From: Ochotona curzoniae
Taxonomy: Eukaryota > Chordata > Mammalia > Lagomorpha > Ochotonidae
Reading direction: 5' to 3'
Assembly: GCF_017591425.1 (NCBI RefSeq)
Contig: NW_024466599.1
Span: 70,102,501 to 70,166,500, forward strand
DNA: 64,000 nucleotides
The notes under the pieces are model-generated. The model was given only the letters and a program-made list of their open reading frames with translations, made no database searches and was not told the DNA's origin. Positions 48,437-59,059 of the stretch are shown one piece after another. Position numbers and translations under genes: made by a program. Each line of letters starts with the position of its first letter. Positions within the stretch are counted from its first letter, which is position 1.

Positions 48437-48677
48437 TTTTTTTTTAAAGATTTATTTTATTTTTTATTGGAAAATCAGATACACAGAGAGGAGGAGAGAC
48501 AGAGAAGATCTTCTGTCCACTGACCCCTCAAATGCCCACAACAGCCAGAGCTGAGCTGATCCAAAGCCAGGAGGTTCTTCTTGGTCTCCCACGTGGGTGC
48601 AGGGTCCCAAGGCTTTGGGCCATTTTCCACTGCCTTCCCAGGTCACAGGTAGGGAGCTGGATGGGAAGTGGGGCTCA
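48437..48677 (-). mobile_element. CSINE, truncated at its 5' end
   Basis: 'aaagatttattttatttttt' to 'ctggatgggaagtggggct'; the A/B-box part is missing, as expected for 5' truncation. Confidence 0.87.
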
Positions 48678-48751
48678 CCCCTAGATAAGACATTTTTGTA
48701 GTAATGCTATATTAACAAGAAATTTTTTTTTAATTTAAAGAAAGGAACACT

Positions 48752-49040
48752 GGGGCCCGTTGCAGTGGCTCAGTGGTAAATCCTCACCTTGCAGGCACCA
48801 GAACATCACATGAGCGCCAGTTTGTTTTCCAGAAACTCCACTTCCCATCCAGCTCCCTCAATGTGGCTTGGGATTGCACCTGTGTGGGAGACCTAGCAGC
48901 AGCTCCTGGTGATGGATCGGCTCAGCTCCAAGCACTGAGACCACTTGGGGAGTGAGCCAGTGGATGGAAGATCCTTCTCTCTCTTTCCTTCTCTCTGTAA
49001 ATCTGACTTTCCAATAAAAACAAATATTTTTTAAAAAGAC
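48752..49040 (+). mobile_element. CSINE
   Basis: 'ggggcccgttgcagtggctc' to 'ccaataaaaacaaatatttt'. Confidence 0.85.
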
Positions 49041-49684
49041 ATATAGCATTAATAATTTTTATTATTTGCTTGCTAACTGAAATTTTATCCATCAGCAAAC
49101 TTAAGACATTTGCTTTCTTGAATCTAATGTGTGTCACATTTTACACAAAATCTTTTGAAACTATTACAAAGCTTATATACCATTACACACAATGCTGTGA
49201 ATAATTCCAATCATTTTAATAATAAAAAAATTAATGATTTTAAGATATCAACCTATTAAAAGGTTTCAAACTTAAAGAATATACAGCCATTTAAGTACGG
49301 TAATTGTAGTTCAGTCTTTTTAAAATCTTAGCCATAAAGAATGCTAAAACTGCCAGTAATTAAGAGGAACACATATTTTTTGCAGTACAAACTGGTGGCA
49401 AGTTTCCAAACTGAAACCTTATTTTTACTGTGCCTCATGGTACATGGCTTACAACCTTGTGTTATGGAATCAGGTAGTTCTAGCTACCTTGGCATCCTTC
49501 TCCATGGGACCAGCCAAGGATGACCATTTCTCCAACTACTCTGCTTTAGAACTGTGCCTACCTTATACAGTGGTTGTGATTTATCAAATTTGACAATGCA
49601 GTCAGCAAACATTATAGCATATCGCACTTCTTAATAGCTTACCAATTTTACTAAGTTTTGGGACAAATAGTAGAGCTGCATTTT

Positions 49685-49990
49685 GGTTTATTTAAAGTCA
49701 GACATACAGAGAGGAGGGGAGAGAGGGGAAGATCTTATGTCCAATGATTCACTCCCCAAGTGACTGCAACAGCCAGAGCTGCGATGATTTGAAGCTAAGA
49801 GCCAGAAAGTTCCTCCAAGTCTCTCACACAGGTGCAGGGTCCCAAGGTTTTGGGCCGCCCTCGATTGCTTTCCCAGGTCACAAGAAGGGAGCTGGATGGG
49901 AAGTGGGGCTGCCAAGATTAGAACCAGCACCCATATGGGATCCCGGTGCGCTCAAGGCAAGGGTTCCAGCCGTTGGGCCCACTTTTTTTT
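49685..49990 (-). mobile_element. CSINE
   Basis: 'ggtttatttaaagtcagaca' to 'ccagccgttgggccca'. Confidence 0.87.
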
Positions 49991-50772
49991 TTTAAGTTTG
50001 AGGCCAAGAATTTCAGATTGTATTGTTAAATTTCAAACTAAAAAAATTTTAAAAGCATAATTTTCCCAGATAAAGGCATTTTACTAAGAACAAGTGAAGT
50101 GGGTAAAAAAAAAAAAAATAATGTATTATGCAAGTGTAATCGTCACAAGCATAATCTCAATTTGCAAGAACTTAAGTGGCAATAGCACAAAATAGTTATC
50201 ATTAAGTTATTTGTATCCATGAATTCTTTTCTCTATTTCTACAAATGCTAGAGGAGAAAAAAAATCACACTAAATAAAAACAGAATGGAAAAGCAAGATA
50301 CAAAGCATATATTAAGAACTACATATCATTGGGGGAGAGAATGTCTATAATGAAGGGAGCAGAAAGCACACCAAATGTACACATTCCTTCCTTATGGAAT
50401 ACAAGATGGACACTTCAACTGGATCTTCAAGGATTTTTCTGTCTAAAGACAGGAAGCTTCCAGCAAGTCCTTTCATCACCACAATCCCATCTGCGGCCAA
50501 ACTTCAAAGGGAAATATATAAAAGGCACTCTGGTGGGCACCTGTTGAGATAACCACTCCTAGCATCTTCCACGGATAGAATTAAAAGCCTGCTTTACTCA
50601 GTCAGACCAAACACAGGTCACCATTCTCGGCAGTTTATTTAATTTATTCTAGACATGCACAAATCTACTTTTAAAATGATTTACTTGACTGTAATTTTGG
50701 TAATCAAAAATTTAACAAAAAAGTAGCACAAAATTCAATCAGTCATGTTTAGCTCATGTCACAGCACAAAAT

Positions 50773-51030
50773 TCACGGCCAATGCTGTGGCACAGTACAT
50801 AAAGCTGCAGCCTTGTGGTGTCAGAATCCTTGAGGGGCACCAGCTGGAGTCATGGCTATTCCACTTCCACTCTGGTTCCCTGCTCATGTGCCTGGGAAAG
50901 CAGTGGTGGATGGCTCAACTGTCTAGGCCACAGCCCAGCTTCAGCTACTGCAGAGGAGTGAGCTAGCAGATGGGTCTGCCTCTCCTGACTCTGTAATGCT
51001 GCCTTTCAAATAAACACATTTTTAAACTAT
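50773..51030 (+). mobile_element. Old CSINE
   Basis: 'cacggccaatgctgtggcac' to 'tttcaaataaacacattttt'. Confidence 0.75.
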
Positions 51031-51034
51031 TATT

Positions 51035-51210
51035 TCAAAAGCTGACAGGCACAGAATTAGACAGGCTCTTCCACCTACTGGTTCACTTCCCAAATGTAAA
51101 CAACATTTGAGACTGAGCCAATCCAAAGCCAAGGAGCTGGAAACTCAGGACAGGAACTCCATGTGCATAGCAGGAACCAAACCACTGGAGCCATCACTGC
51201 AGCATCCTAA
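51035..51210 (-). mobile_element. Old CSINE, internally deleted, tail-to-tail with neighbour
   Basis: 'agctgacaggcacagaatta', 'cacctactggttcacttccc' and 'accactggagccatcactgc'. Confidence 0.6.
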
Positions 51211-51224
51211 ACACTTTAAATTAA

Positions 51225-51395
51225 ACTCAATGACTCCCTGTAATCCTACAAGATAGACGTTAGTCATCTTACAGATGAGCAAATTGAGACACCAATTAGC
51301 ATACCCAAGGCCACATCATGGGAATGTTAGAAGCCAGGATATGATAGAGGCTGACTGCGGAGCCAGGGTTCAAAGCTACTATACTATTCATGCAC
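51225..51395 (-). mobile_element. MIR relic
   Basis: 'cttacagatgagcaaattga', 'cccaaggccacatcatggga' and 'gcggagccagggttcaaagc'. Confidence 0.65.
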
Positions 51396-51769
51396 CGACC
51401 AAGCAAGTTTTCCCACACTTCTAAGCACCCAACACAGAACTGTTAACAAATGAGATGAGGCCACAGCCCTCTGGCTGAGAAGAGGCCAGGGATCAGAGAA
51501 ATCTGATAGGGAAAATCACTAAGAGAACACTTGATCTTCACTTTGTTATAAACACAATAAAGAATGGAATTCAGAGGTGATGGACGGGCACTAGTTGCTT
51601 CTATTGTAGGGACCAGGGGAGGCGTGATAGCAAGAATCAACACCACCTAGACAAAGAGGTGGTCCAACTACGGGAACAGCAAGGCTAACTTCCTAAGCAA
51701 GAGTCTGCAGGAAAGGGCAAAGCCCCAGTGCAATCCATAGTTCTGCAGGAGTGAAGAGAAGGAAGTTAG

Positions 51770-51910
51770 CAGGTGCCCATCATGCAATGTTCTCACAGGC
51801 GGTAGTGAGCACCTCAGATTCCACTTCAATTTTAACATGAAGCTTTCAGAGGATTATGAACAAGAATATGATCTAGCTCTTATAAAGATTATTCTGATTC
51901 TTAAATGGGG
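51770..51910 (+). mobile_element. Ancient repeat relic, unassigned
   Basis: 'agaatatgatctagctctta' then 'taaagattattctgattc' recalls an old mammalian repeat also suspected at 59060-59330. Family not named. Confidence 0.25.
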
Positions 51911-52154
51911 AACGGTCAGCTAGTAAAGGAAATAACATATCCAGTGAAGCCACTATTTCAACAGTCCCAGAAAGAAATACTGCAATGTGTGGTTTACAAG
52001 ACAGGCTAACCAAAAAGCCTGCAAACTGGCTCTTAGAAGACTTTTTAATATCCTCAACCTCTCACAGCACTTGGGGGGAAAATTAAGAATTTCCATGATA
52101 ACACTACTGCTGTGAGGGGGCAAAAATAAAAAAAACCTCTTCCTTTTCAAAAAG

Positions 52155-52400
52155 CATTTATGTGCTTGACAGAGGTAGAGAGAGGAGCAGTGCGATCTCC
52201 CACCTGCTGCTTCACGGCCCAGCTGAAGGCCACTCAGTGCTGGGCAAGGCAGAAGCCAGGATCTTCATGCCCATCTCCCACCCGAGCGCCAGGGGCCCAA
52301 ATGCTCGGGCCACCTTCTGCTGTTTTTCCGACTCCACTAGTAGACAACTGGGTTGGGAGTCTCTGGGGCACAAACTGATGCCCATATAGGATGCCCTTCT
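52155..52400 (-). mobile_element. Old CSINE
   Basis: 'tgcttgacagaggtagagag', 'tctcccacctgctgcttcac' and 'gggcacaaactgatgcccat'. Confidence 0.65.
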
Positions 52401-52639
52401 CTCGCTATGCACAGTTCACACACTCTTGAAAGGCAGAATCCGGACACCCCAGTCCAGGACCTGCTCATCTACTCACGGAGATGAAGAACAAGAGGTGCCG
52501 TTTACCTCCTCTGGGTAGCTTTCCTTCACACTCCCCCTCTAGAACATCCTGGTTCACTTGTGAACTTCAACAAGGCAGTACAACCATGGGAATACGGACT
52601 TGCTGCTCTCCCACTGCATACCACAGTCTCCCCAGATGC

Positions 52640-52790
52640 TTTCCATTTAAGAATGCATTTACGGCTTGTCCAAATGGGAAATGCTGTGCTCATCGTATGA
52701 ATGAGAGAAAAAGGTCAAAGTTACCATTTACTTGTCCAGAGTCACACAGCTAGTCATTGGGAAAAACAGAATTCAAACCCACATCTAATT
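52640..52790 (-). mobile_element. MIR relic, partial
   Basis: 'ccagagtcacacagctagtc' followed by 'agaattcaaacccacat', a reverse MIR core. Confidence 0.55.
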
Positions 52791-54399
52791 CTGAAGATGT
52801 CAAAAAGGGGGCTATCAAAATGTACCTTACGAGGAACCGCTGCAACTTATTAACGATTATTAGATTGTTCCTGGTGAGAACAGGTTTCTTCAATTCTCTG
52901 AGTGAAAACACCTCATGAAGTTGGCAGTGGGGAAAGGCAGTCGTCCCCCACACTAAAACACATTGCTTTCAAAAACTATTTCCTACTTTAGCCTTCAAAG
53001 AAATTAATCCTCAAAAATGGTTCTCATAGTTGGAAAAAAAAAAAAACAAATCTTAACAGATATATACTACAATACAGGCCAACTTTTACAACCAAACACG
53101 GGGCTTTGGTACAGGCCCTGTCAATGACCAAAAGGTAAGCAGGTAAAATGGCTAACCAGACCGTGGGGCGCAGGATTCCAGGGAGTGGGGCTCGGGTGAG
53201 CCCGAGGTTGGGAAAGCAGGAAGCTACAGGCCAGCACCCTATGCCCAGGGGAAAAGGGGATGGGGGGCGGCTAGAGGAGAAAGCAAAGGCTTAAAAAGCA
53301 GACAGTCAGGACCCCAGGAAGAACCAAGGCTGCTCTGTGTCCTGCCCTCCCCTGAATTGGAAGAAATGACTTATTCTGGCAGACTGAAGCCAGCAGCCAA
53401 ACACCCCCAACTAAAAATTCTAACAAGTCCTTAATTTTGTTAGGAGCCTGCACTGGCCTATATTGTCCTGACCTAAACATTTCTACGTACGAAGGCCTAA
53501 GACGCGGGGGTCAAGACAGAATCAGACCTGCACTGCCTGGCCGTTATCAAGGACACCCACCCACCAACGGGGAATCGCGGGGACCGGGTGTGCTAGCGCG
53601 GGAAGGAGGCACTTGTCAGGGCAAGCTGAGAAACGGCGCCCGCATGCCAGGGGGACAGACAAGCAACACGGAAGGAAGGCAAGAATAAAAGCTGCCCTCG
53701 GCCGTCATCCCCCCACGAACGGACTCCGAGACCCTGTCGGGGGGCAGGGGGCGTGGCGGGGGCGCGGCAGGGCAGGGGCGCGCGGGTCACGCCGCGGCGA
53801 GAGGCAGGCCGGGCCGCCCCGACCCCCGACAACGCTCTGCTCGCCCAACGAGCGCCCGAGAAACGCACCCGAATGAATGGCGCGGGACTCAATGGCCGGC
53901 CAGGCGTCGGCGCAGGGAGGGGGGGAAAAAAAACCAAAAAACCAAAAAACCCGAGTTTGCCGGTGCGGTCCGAGCGGGGCCGGTGGAGAGGCGGAGGGGG
54001 AGAAGGGGCGTCCTCAGGCGGGACACCGGGCGCCGTGGAGACGGAGCGGGGCGGGAGGCCGTGCGGGAGCCGGGACGGCCGCGCCATGGCGGAGGTGGAG
54101 GCGGCGGCGAACGGGAGGTCACGCGTTACATAACCCGGGGAGCTCCGGCGCGGCAGCGGGCGCCGCGGACAGCCCAGGCCCACGCGCGCGCGCGCGCCAC
54201 GAGAGGACAGCTCGCGGTCCCGGGCCGGGGCTCCCCTCCCCCGTGCCGCCAGGCTGGGCTCGGCCGGGAAGAAGCGGGAGCCGGCCGCCGCCGCTCAGGA
54301 GGGTCTGCGGGGCCACTCGAGTCCGGCCCGGCCCTTCCCCCCACCCCGCCGGCCGGGGAGAGAGAGGGAGAGGAGAGGAGGGGAAGGCGAGTCGCTCAC

Positions 54400-54560
54400 C
54401 TTCCGCGGAGCCCCCACACACCACCATGCCCGGGCCCGGCCGCACTCGTCCGGGCCTCGCGGGGCCCCGGCTGCGCCGCCGCACAGTGTCCTCGCCGCGG
54501 GAAGAAGGCAGTCACGCCGCCGCGCCGCGCCGCGGTCCACGCTCCCCCCACGGTCGCGGC
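54400..54560 (-). other. REV1: REV1 exon 1 (5' UTR; 5' end approximate)
   Basis: A consensus-like donor, AAG|GTGAGC on the minus strand with GT at 54399-54398, lies inside the CpG island upstream of the ATG-bearing exon 2, whose acceptor has only 10 nt of 5' UTR. A non-coding first exon in a CpG island matches known REV1 organisation. The transcription start was not located, so the right end is a guess. The exon holds a single ATG, at 54427-54425. If spliced to exon 2 it opens a 13-codon upstream ORF that ends over the REV1 start codon. Alternative first exons in the island cannot be excluded. Confidence 0.6.
54425..54427 (-). promoter_or_regulatory. Upstream start codon in REV1 5' UTR (uORF)
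   Basis: This is the only ATG between the exon 1 donor and about 54560 on the minus strand. Its context has G at -3 and G at +4, a favourable Kozak context. Read across the exon 1-exon 2 junction it encodes MVVCGGSAEEAPP and stops at a TGA at 33378-33376, whose first two bases are the last two of the REV1 ATG. The splice is inferred, not observed. Such start/stop overlaps are known to couple termination to reinitiation in some mRNAs; a role here is speculative. Confidence 0.5.
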
Positions 54561-54835
54561 GGTCGGGCCGGCGCGCGCGCGCGCGGGGGCTCGTGCGTCC
54601 GTGCGCGCGCGAGTTCGCTCCCTGCTCCTCCCCCGCGGGCGAGCGAGCGAACGTACGCGCACGCGCGCGCGCCGCAGTCCCGCCCCACCCCAGCGCGCCG
54701 CCTCCGCCTGCCCGTCGCCTCCTCAGCGCGCACTCACCCTGCGCGGCGCACGCGCCCGGAGGGGGACGACCCGGACGCCCGGCGCGCCGCGGCCAGCCCG
54801 CGCCGCCCGGCCCCGCCCTCCTCCCCGCGCCGCCG

Positions 54836-54850
54836 CCCGCAGGGGGCAAG
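54836..54850 (+). promoter_or_regulatory. CTCF-like motif
   Basis: CCCGCAGGGGGCAAG closely matches the CTCF core (CCASYAGRKGGCRS) on the plus strand, within the CpG island. Binding is predicted only. Confidence 0.4.
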
Positions 54851-54861
54851 CGCCCGGGCGG

Positions 54862-54867
54862 CACGTG
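54862..54867. promoter_or_regulatory. E-box CACGTG (USF/MYC/TFE-type)
   Basis: The palindrome CACGTG, followed by AC, lies about 0.4 kb upstream of the exon 1 donor inside the CpG island. CACGTGAC is a preferred site of USF and MiT/TFE factors. Function is inferred from sequence only. Confidence 0.4.
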
Positions 54868-55080
54868 ACCGTCTCGCTGGCGGGGGGCGGCGCGGGGTCG
54901 GCTGCGCGCCTTCGGCCGCCCGGCGCCCGCTTGGGGTGGCGGGGCCTCCGGGTGAGGTGGCCCGCTCGCTCGCTCCGGGCTCCTCCGTGTGTGTGTGTGT
55001 AGTCCCGGGACTTGAGACCCTCGGTCCTGCGTGAGGACGAGCCAGACGCCCGGGCCCCGCGGCACGAGCCATTGATGGAC

Positions 55081-55095
55081 AGTGACATCTAGTGG
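55081..55095 (-). promoter_or_regulatory. CTCF-like motif, opposite orientation
   Basis: On the minus strand the bases read CCACTAGATGTCACT, a good match to the CTCF core. It lies about 230 bp from the plus-strand CTCF-like motif and points toward it. Confidence 0.4.
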
Positions 55096-55330
55096 AAGGA
55101 GAGGCGCGCGCCGACCGAGGCGCTCCGCCTGTCGGGGAGCCATGGAGACCCGGGGCGCACAGCGCTGAGCCGGGAGCCACGCTGCGCCACCCGCGCTCTC
55201 TCCTCGGGGCGCGGACGCCATCCTCCGTCCTGGGCGCGCGCGTCCCGCATCGCCCCTGGATATTGTACATGGAGGGCAGGTGTCGGGTCCCCCAAGCCTG
55301 AGGTGGGGTAACGAGGGAGAGCAGTCTTGT

Positions 55331-56970
55331 GCAAATGTAAACAGAAAGCTCATCTTCTGCGGCGTGGCTGCGTAAATAATAATTCTAACCGAGGGCCTTG
55401 TAGCCAACAAAAATCTCTCCCTCAGGGCCATTCCCCGCTCCACCCCCTCCCCCGGCTGGCCAAGCGGGTCTGGCGGGAGACACGCATTGTCATTGTTGCC
55501 ATGCATAAACGTGAAGTCTGTCGGCTTGCTTGCAACACTTCTGTGCCGCCTTTGCTTTTACACAAGCTAGTTGGGAAGAGTTTGCAAGTACTTAGGGAAC
55601 AGCTCGCGTTCTTTGGAAAACGAGTATGCCAGCCTAGAACTGGTGCCGTGGGAGACTGAATGTTTAGGTCGTTTGCTTCTCCTCCCCTGCCCCACCCCGA
55701 TTTTGTCATTTTATATCCCGGGATAAGAGCACTTCAGCATTGTCATGGCTAAACCGGCGGACTCATATTACCCTTCTGAGACGTCATAATTTAGAACAAA
55801 AGATGTGGGTTTTTTTTAATGCTTCTCCACAAGCTGCCAACACCAGGAGGTCACATGCTGAGCTATCACAGAAAAACATTAGCAACCTCTTATTTGTTGT
55901 GATTTTTAAAAGCCTATCTCTAAATGGCAGGATTTCCATTAAGAAATGGTAAGCCTGCATTTTGAGTGAGTGAATGGTCAAAAGAAATAAAAAGCCTTTG
56001 AGATATTACAGGACGACATAAGACAGAATATTCTAGACTGGACAAAAGTATACCTTTAAGCAAAATTGTACAAAGGACTCTAGAACGTGTACATACTTTG
56101 TGTTCTTCATTTTTTATTCTTTCATATCTAGAGAGCCACATGGGTCCTCCTCCTCCCCCTCCCCCCCTTTTTTACTAGAAGCTGCACTGCAATGCAGGTA
56201 ATAAACTTTGTACCAATATTCCATAAAGGTATTGCCAGGGTCGGCTCAATGTTTGTGTTTTCTTGCTTGAGAAAATACAGGGGAAAAAGAATTTTCAACT
56301 TGACTAGAGAGAAGGACAATGGAAAAGAAAATTGAAATCAAAATACAATAGAGCAGTTCCTGTAGGGTTCACAGGTGGTTTTTCATCAGTTCTCATAAGG
56401 ACTGTTTCGCCCAGCCCAGGGCACTCCCCCTGACCTTAGCAGGGCAACTGAGATGAGCACGCTGCACTCTGGCACTGGAGAGAATGCTTGGGGGCACTGT
56501 GCCTCATTCCTCTCTCTGAACATGAAGCGCGTTTGGAGAACTCTCACGACTGACATCTGGGAATGTGCAGACCAGTGACCCTTGCCGGGACGGCCCTGGG
56601 TGAGGACATTATTTCTGCTATCCTTCCACCTGTGTATCAGGCTGTCACTTTGCTTGGAGACATCCACATCTCAAATACCAAAGACAGACAATAAGAGCAG
56701 AAAACCATACAAAACAAAACAGAAGCGGCTCAGCACTCCAGTCCCTTGAGTGATGTGCACACGGTAACCCATGTGGCTTACTCCTGGGAGAAGGGATCTT
56801 GCTGACTGCTGTAAGACACTGAGTGCATTATGCCAAAAGAGAACAAAGACAAATGAGCTCATGGCCAAGGACACTTAGACAGGAAGCTAGAACTAGGATT
56901 GGCCCTGAAGGTCCACACTATTTCAAGCATGTTTTGTTTTTTTTTTACACAGTACTCATATACACACCGT
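55331..56970. other. Intergenic DNA upstream of REV1, nothing recognised
   Basis: No splice-consistent coding segment and no repeat family identified. Frames are under 115 residues, lack recognisable domains and look like chance. Confidence 0.6.
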
Positions 56971-56974
56971 GTGT

Positions 56975-57215
56975 ATGAAGGTACTCCACTTCCCACCCTG
57001 CTGATGGCACCTCCCAAGAGGCGTCAGCAGATGAGCCACTCACATGGGAGACCTGGATGGAGCAGCTGGCTCCTTACTGCGGTCTGGCTCAGACTCTGCC
57101 TGTGAGGGGCCTTTGGGTAGTGAACCAGCAGCTAGGAGAAGAATCTCTCTCTTTCTGGCTCTCACTCTTGCTGTCTCTAACACTCTTTTACGCCATTTTT
57201 CAGATAAATATGGAT
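56975..57215 (+). mobile_element. Old CSINE
   Basis: 'acatgggagacctggatgga' and 'gggtagtgaaccagcagcta'. Confidence 0.6.
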
Positions 57216-57599
57216 TTTTAAATCATGAAACTGAAATTAAAAGATGATTGTTTGATGCAAAAACATTTGAAATCCATGCATACTTTTTTTTTACATAATA
57301 TGTTTTATGAGCTTTTTGGAGACCTTCTTGTGAATGTGTTAAAAGTGTAAAAAGTGAAATCACATGGTTCACTTTCAAAGATAAAGTATTTAGAAATGAG
57401 ACAGAGAACATTGCCAGAAAAACCCTTCAAGAACTCTGGGCTTCTCAAGATTAACTTTAGCTGCCAGGCTCTGGGTTTGCTTACGTTGGTCATCATCTCA
57501 AGAATGTCCCCAGGCAGCTTCCGAGCTGGCTGCATCAAATAGGCATTTTTATGAAGTAAGTTTTAATATCATTTTAGCCTTTTTCATCTTAAAGAATAA

Positions 57600-57848
57600 G
57601 GGGCCAGTTCTGTGGCAGAGCAGGCATGCAGCAATGGCATTCCATATGGTTCACGTGTAACAGCTGCACTTGTTATCCAGCTCCCTGCTTGTGGCCCAGG
57701 AAAACAGCAGAAGATGGCCCGAAGCCTTCGGATCAGCTCAGCTCTAGCCACTGTGGCACTAGGGAAGTGAACCAGCAGATGAAAGATCTTTCTGTCTCTT
57801 CTCTCTAAACTGCCTTTCCAATTAAAAAAAAATAGATCTTTAAAATAT
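57600..57848 (+). mobile_element. CSINE
   Basis: 'ggggccagttctgtggcaga' to 'aaaaaatagatctttaaaat'. A gap lies between 'gatggcccgaagccttcgga' and the usual middle part. Confidence 0.8.
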
Positions 57849-57889
57849 TTTTCATTTCTCAAGGAAATTTAGGGGGTATCCTCCTTGCG

Positions 57890-58022
57890 AAACACTGTTT
57901 TCCTGGGCCACAGGCGGGGAGCTGGATAAGAAGTAGAGCAGTTACACATGAACTAGTGTCCAAGTGGGATTCCAGGACTTGAAGGTAGAGGATTAGCCTG
58001 TTGAACCACTGCACCAGGCCTG
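57890..58022 (-). mobile_element. CSINE fragment
   Basis: 'ttttcctgggccacaggcgg' to 'ccactgcaccaggcctg'. Confidence 0.78.
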
Positions 58023-58134
58023 AAAACCTAAAACACTTATTTGGGAAGGGGGCAAAAAGACAACTGCATAAGAAAAAAAAATGAAAAATTTGAATGGCAT
58101 TCAAGAAGACTGTGATCCTACAGTACTCAGCCAA

Positions 58135-58320
58135 TGAAGATCTGGGGGAGGGACTAGTGCACTAGGAAATACTTTGTTCTCTATGCTCCCTGTATGCCCA
58201 CTCATGTGTCACCTGTCCTTGTAAGGTAATGAACAAAGTTTCCTTTTTACCACTGTTGTGTGTCCAAGTTCAATCTCTGGTGGGTAATGTGGGCTCTGGT
58301 GAGCTTATTTCCCACACTTG
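58135..58320 (+). mobile_element. Possible endogenous retrovirus LTR 3' end
   Basis: 'ggtaatgaacaaagtttcct' (an AATAAAG-like site), then 'cactgttgtgtgtccaagtt', 'ctctggtgggtaatgtgggc' and 'tgagcttatttcccacac' read like the R-U5 part of a retroviral LTR. No internal region or paired LTR was seen. Confidence 0.4.
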
Positions 58321-58414
58321 ACTTTCAAAAATGTTTACACTAAAATAAATCAACTTTTTCATTTCATCTTTCATGAACATTTTGAGGTATGCTTGTATAT
58401 CTATATTCAGACCA

Positions 58415-58715
58415 TATTGGGCCCTCAATGCCAGCATCCCAAATGAACAGTAGTTTTGAGTCTTGACTCCATTTCTGATCCAGCTCCCTGATAACACACT
58501 TGGGAAAGCAGTGGAAGATGGTCCAAGCACCTGGGTCCCTGCCACCCAGGTAGAAAACCAGATGCAGTTCCAGGCTCTGGGATTTGGCTTGATCCAGCCA
58601 TGAGTGGTACAGCCAGTTAGGGAGTGATTCAGTGAATGGAAGATTAGCTCCTCAACACCCATCTTTCTGTCTCTCTTGTAACTCTGCCTTTTGAATAAAC
58701 AAATAAACATATTAA
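58415..58715 (+). mobile_element. Old CSINE
   Basis: 'attgggccctcaatgccagc', 'gaaagcagtggaagatggtc' and 'ttttgaataaacaaataaac'. Confidence 0.7.
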
Positions 58716-59059
58716 AATATGTTTAAGTACCATTCACAACATTCAGGATGATTGCACAATTACCAAGTGTACCTTCTGTGTGCTAGTTGCTGCGCCAGAC
58801 CCTGAAGGTCAACAATGGACAAAATGTATTTATTTCCCAACCTCAAAAGCAAATAAGGTAGCAAATAAGTAAGCAGGCACTTGCAGTGCAGCTCCAGAGC
58901 TGACACATCAGGGATCTCATAGGAAGAACATCCAGGAGGCTTCCTAAGGGGCTGACATCAGTAACAAGTGGGAGACTGGTCCAGTTAGCTATGAAAATGG
59001 CACTCTAATACAACCCATGCAAAGATAGAGGAAGCACAGAGAGAACATGGAACTGCCTA

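Larger units (their letters stand above)
33390..54399 (-). other. REV1: REV1 intron 1
   Basis: A 21 kb first intron with more than twenty CSINE copies, an L1 3' segment, copy B of the unclassified retroposon and an LTR-like relic. Its first ~700 nt are part of the CpG island. The stretches 34300-35160, 37960-38530, 40490-41320, 41660-42170, 42500-43730, 45000-45690, 49050-49680, 49990-50770 and 52800-53700 have no recognised element. Confidence 0.85.
1..54560 (-). other. REV1: REV1 gene, 5' portion (exons 1-8 of a longer gene)
   Basis: REV1 is a nuclear Y-family DNA polymerase that inserts dCMP opposite abasic sites and damaged guanines, and scaffolds the translesion polymerases eta, iota, kappa and zeta through its C-terminus. 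Eight exons are seen on the minus strand, and their joined translation follows the human REV1 protein as I remember it, from the initiator 'MRRGGWRKRAENDGW' through the BRCT domain, the linker, the N-digit and polymerase motif I. All introns are GT-AG and all phases are compatible. The window holds 1432 coding nt, about 477 codons, or somewhat over a third of the roughly 1250-residue protein. The rest of the palm, the fingers, little finger, UBM motifs and C-terminal domain lie beyond the left edge. The 5' end of exon 1 is approximate. Exon numbers count from the CpG-island exon and are inferred. Confidence 0.95.
53720..55330. promoter_or_regulatory. REV1: CpG island / TATA-less REV1 promoter
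   Basis: Base composition changes abruptly to very high G+C with dense CpG, after 53 kb of AT-rich intron. The island spans REV1 exon 1 and its donor at 54399. GC boxes (CCCCGCCC near 54811, CCCGCCCC near 54680), an E-box CACGTG at 54862 and runs of alternating CG (54184-54197, 54572-54583, 54658-54671) are visible. No TATA box was seen at a plausible distance on the minus strand. A housekeeping-type dispersed start is inferred. Island limits are judged by eye. Confidence 0.85.

Noticed and set aside
53593..54183. 196-residue minus-strand frame at the island edge
   Set aside because: Low-complexity Pro/Arg/Ser translation inside intron 1 of REV1.
53877..55034. 385-residue plus-strand open frame in the CpG island
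   Set aside because: Arg/Pro/Ala/Gly-rich translation typical of stop-poor GC-rich DNA. Overlapping long frames exist on both strands, and no domain is recognisable.
54295..55506. 403-residue minus-strand open frame over REV1 exon 1
   Set aside because: Same composition effect. It runs through the REV1 donor and promoter and has no family resemblance.
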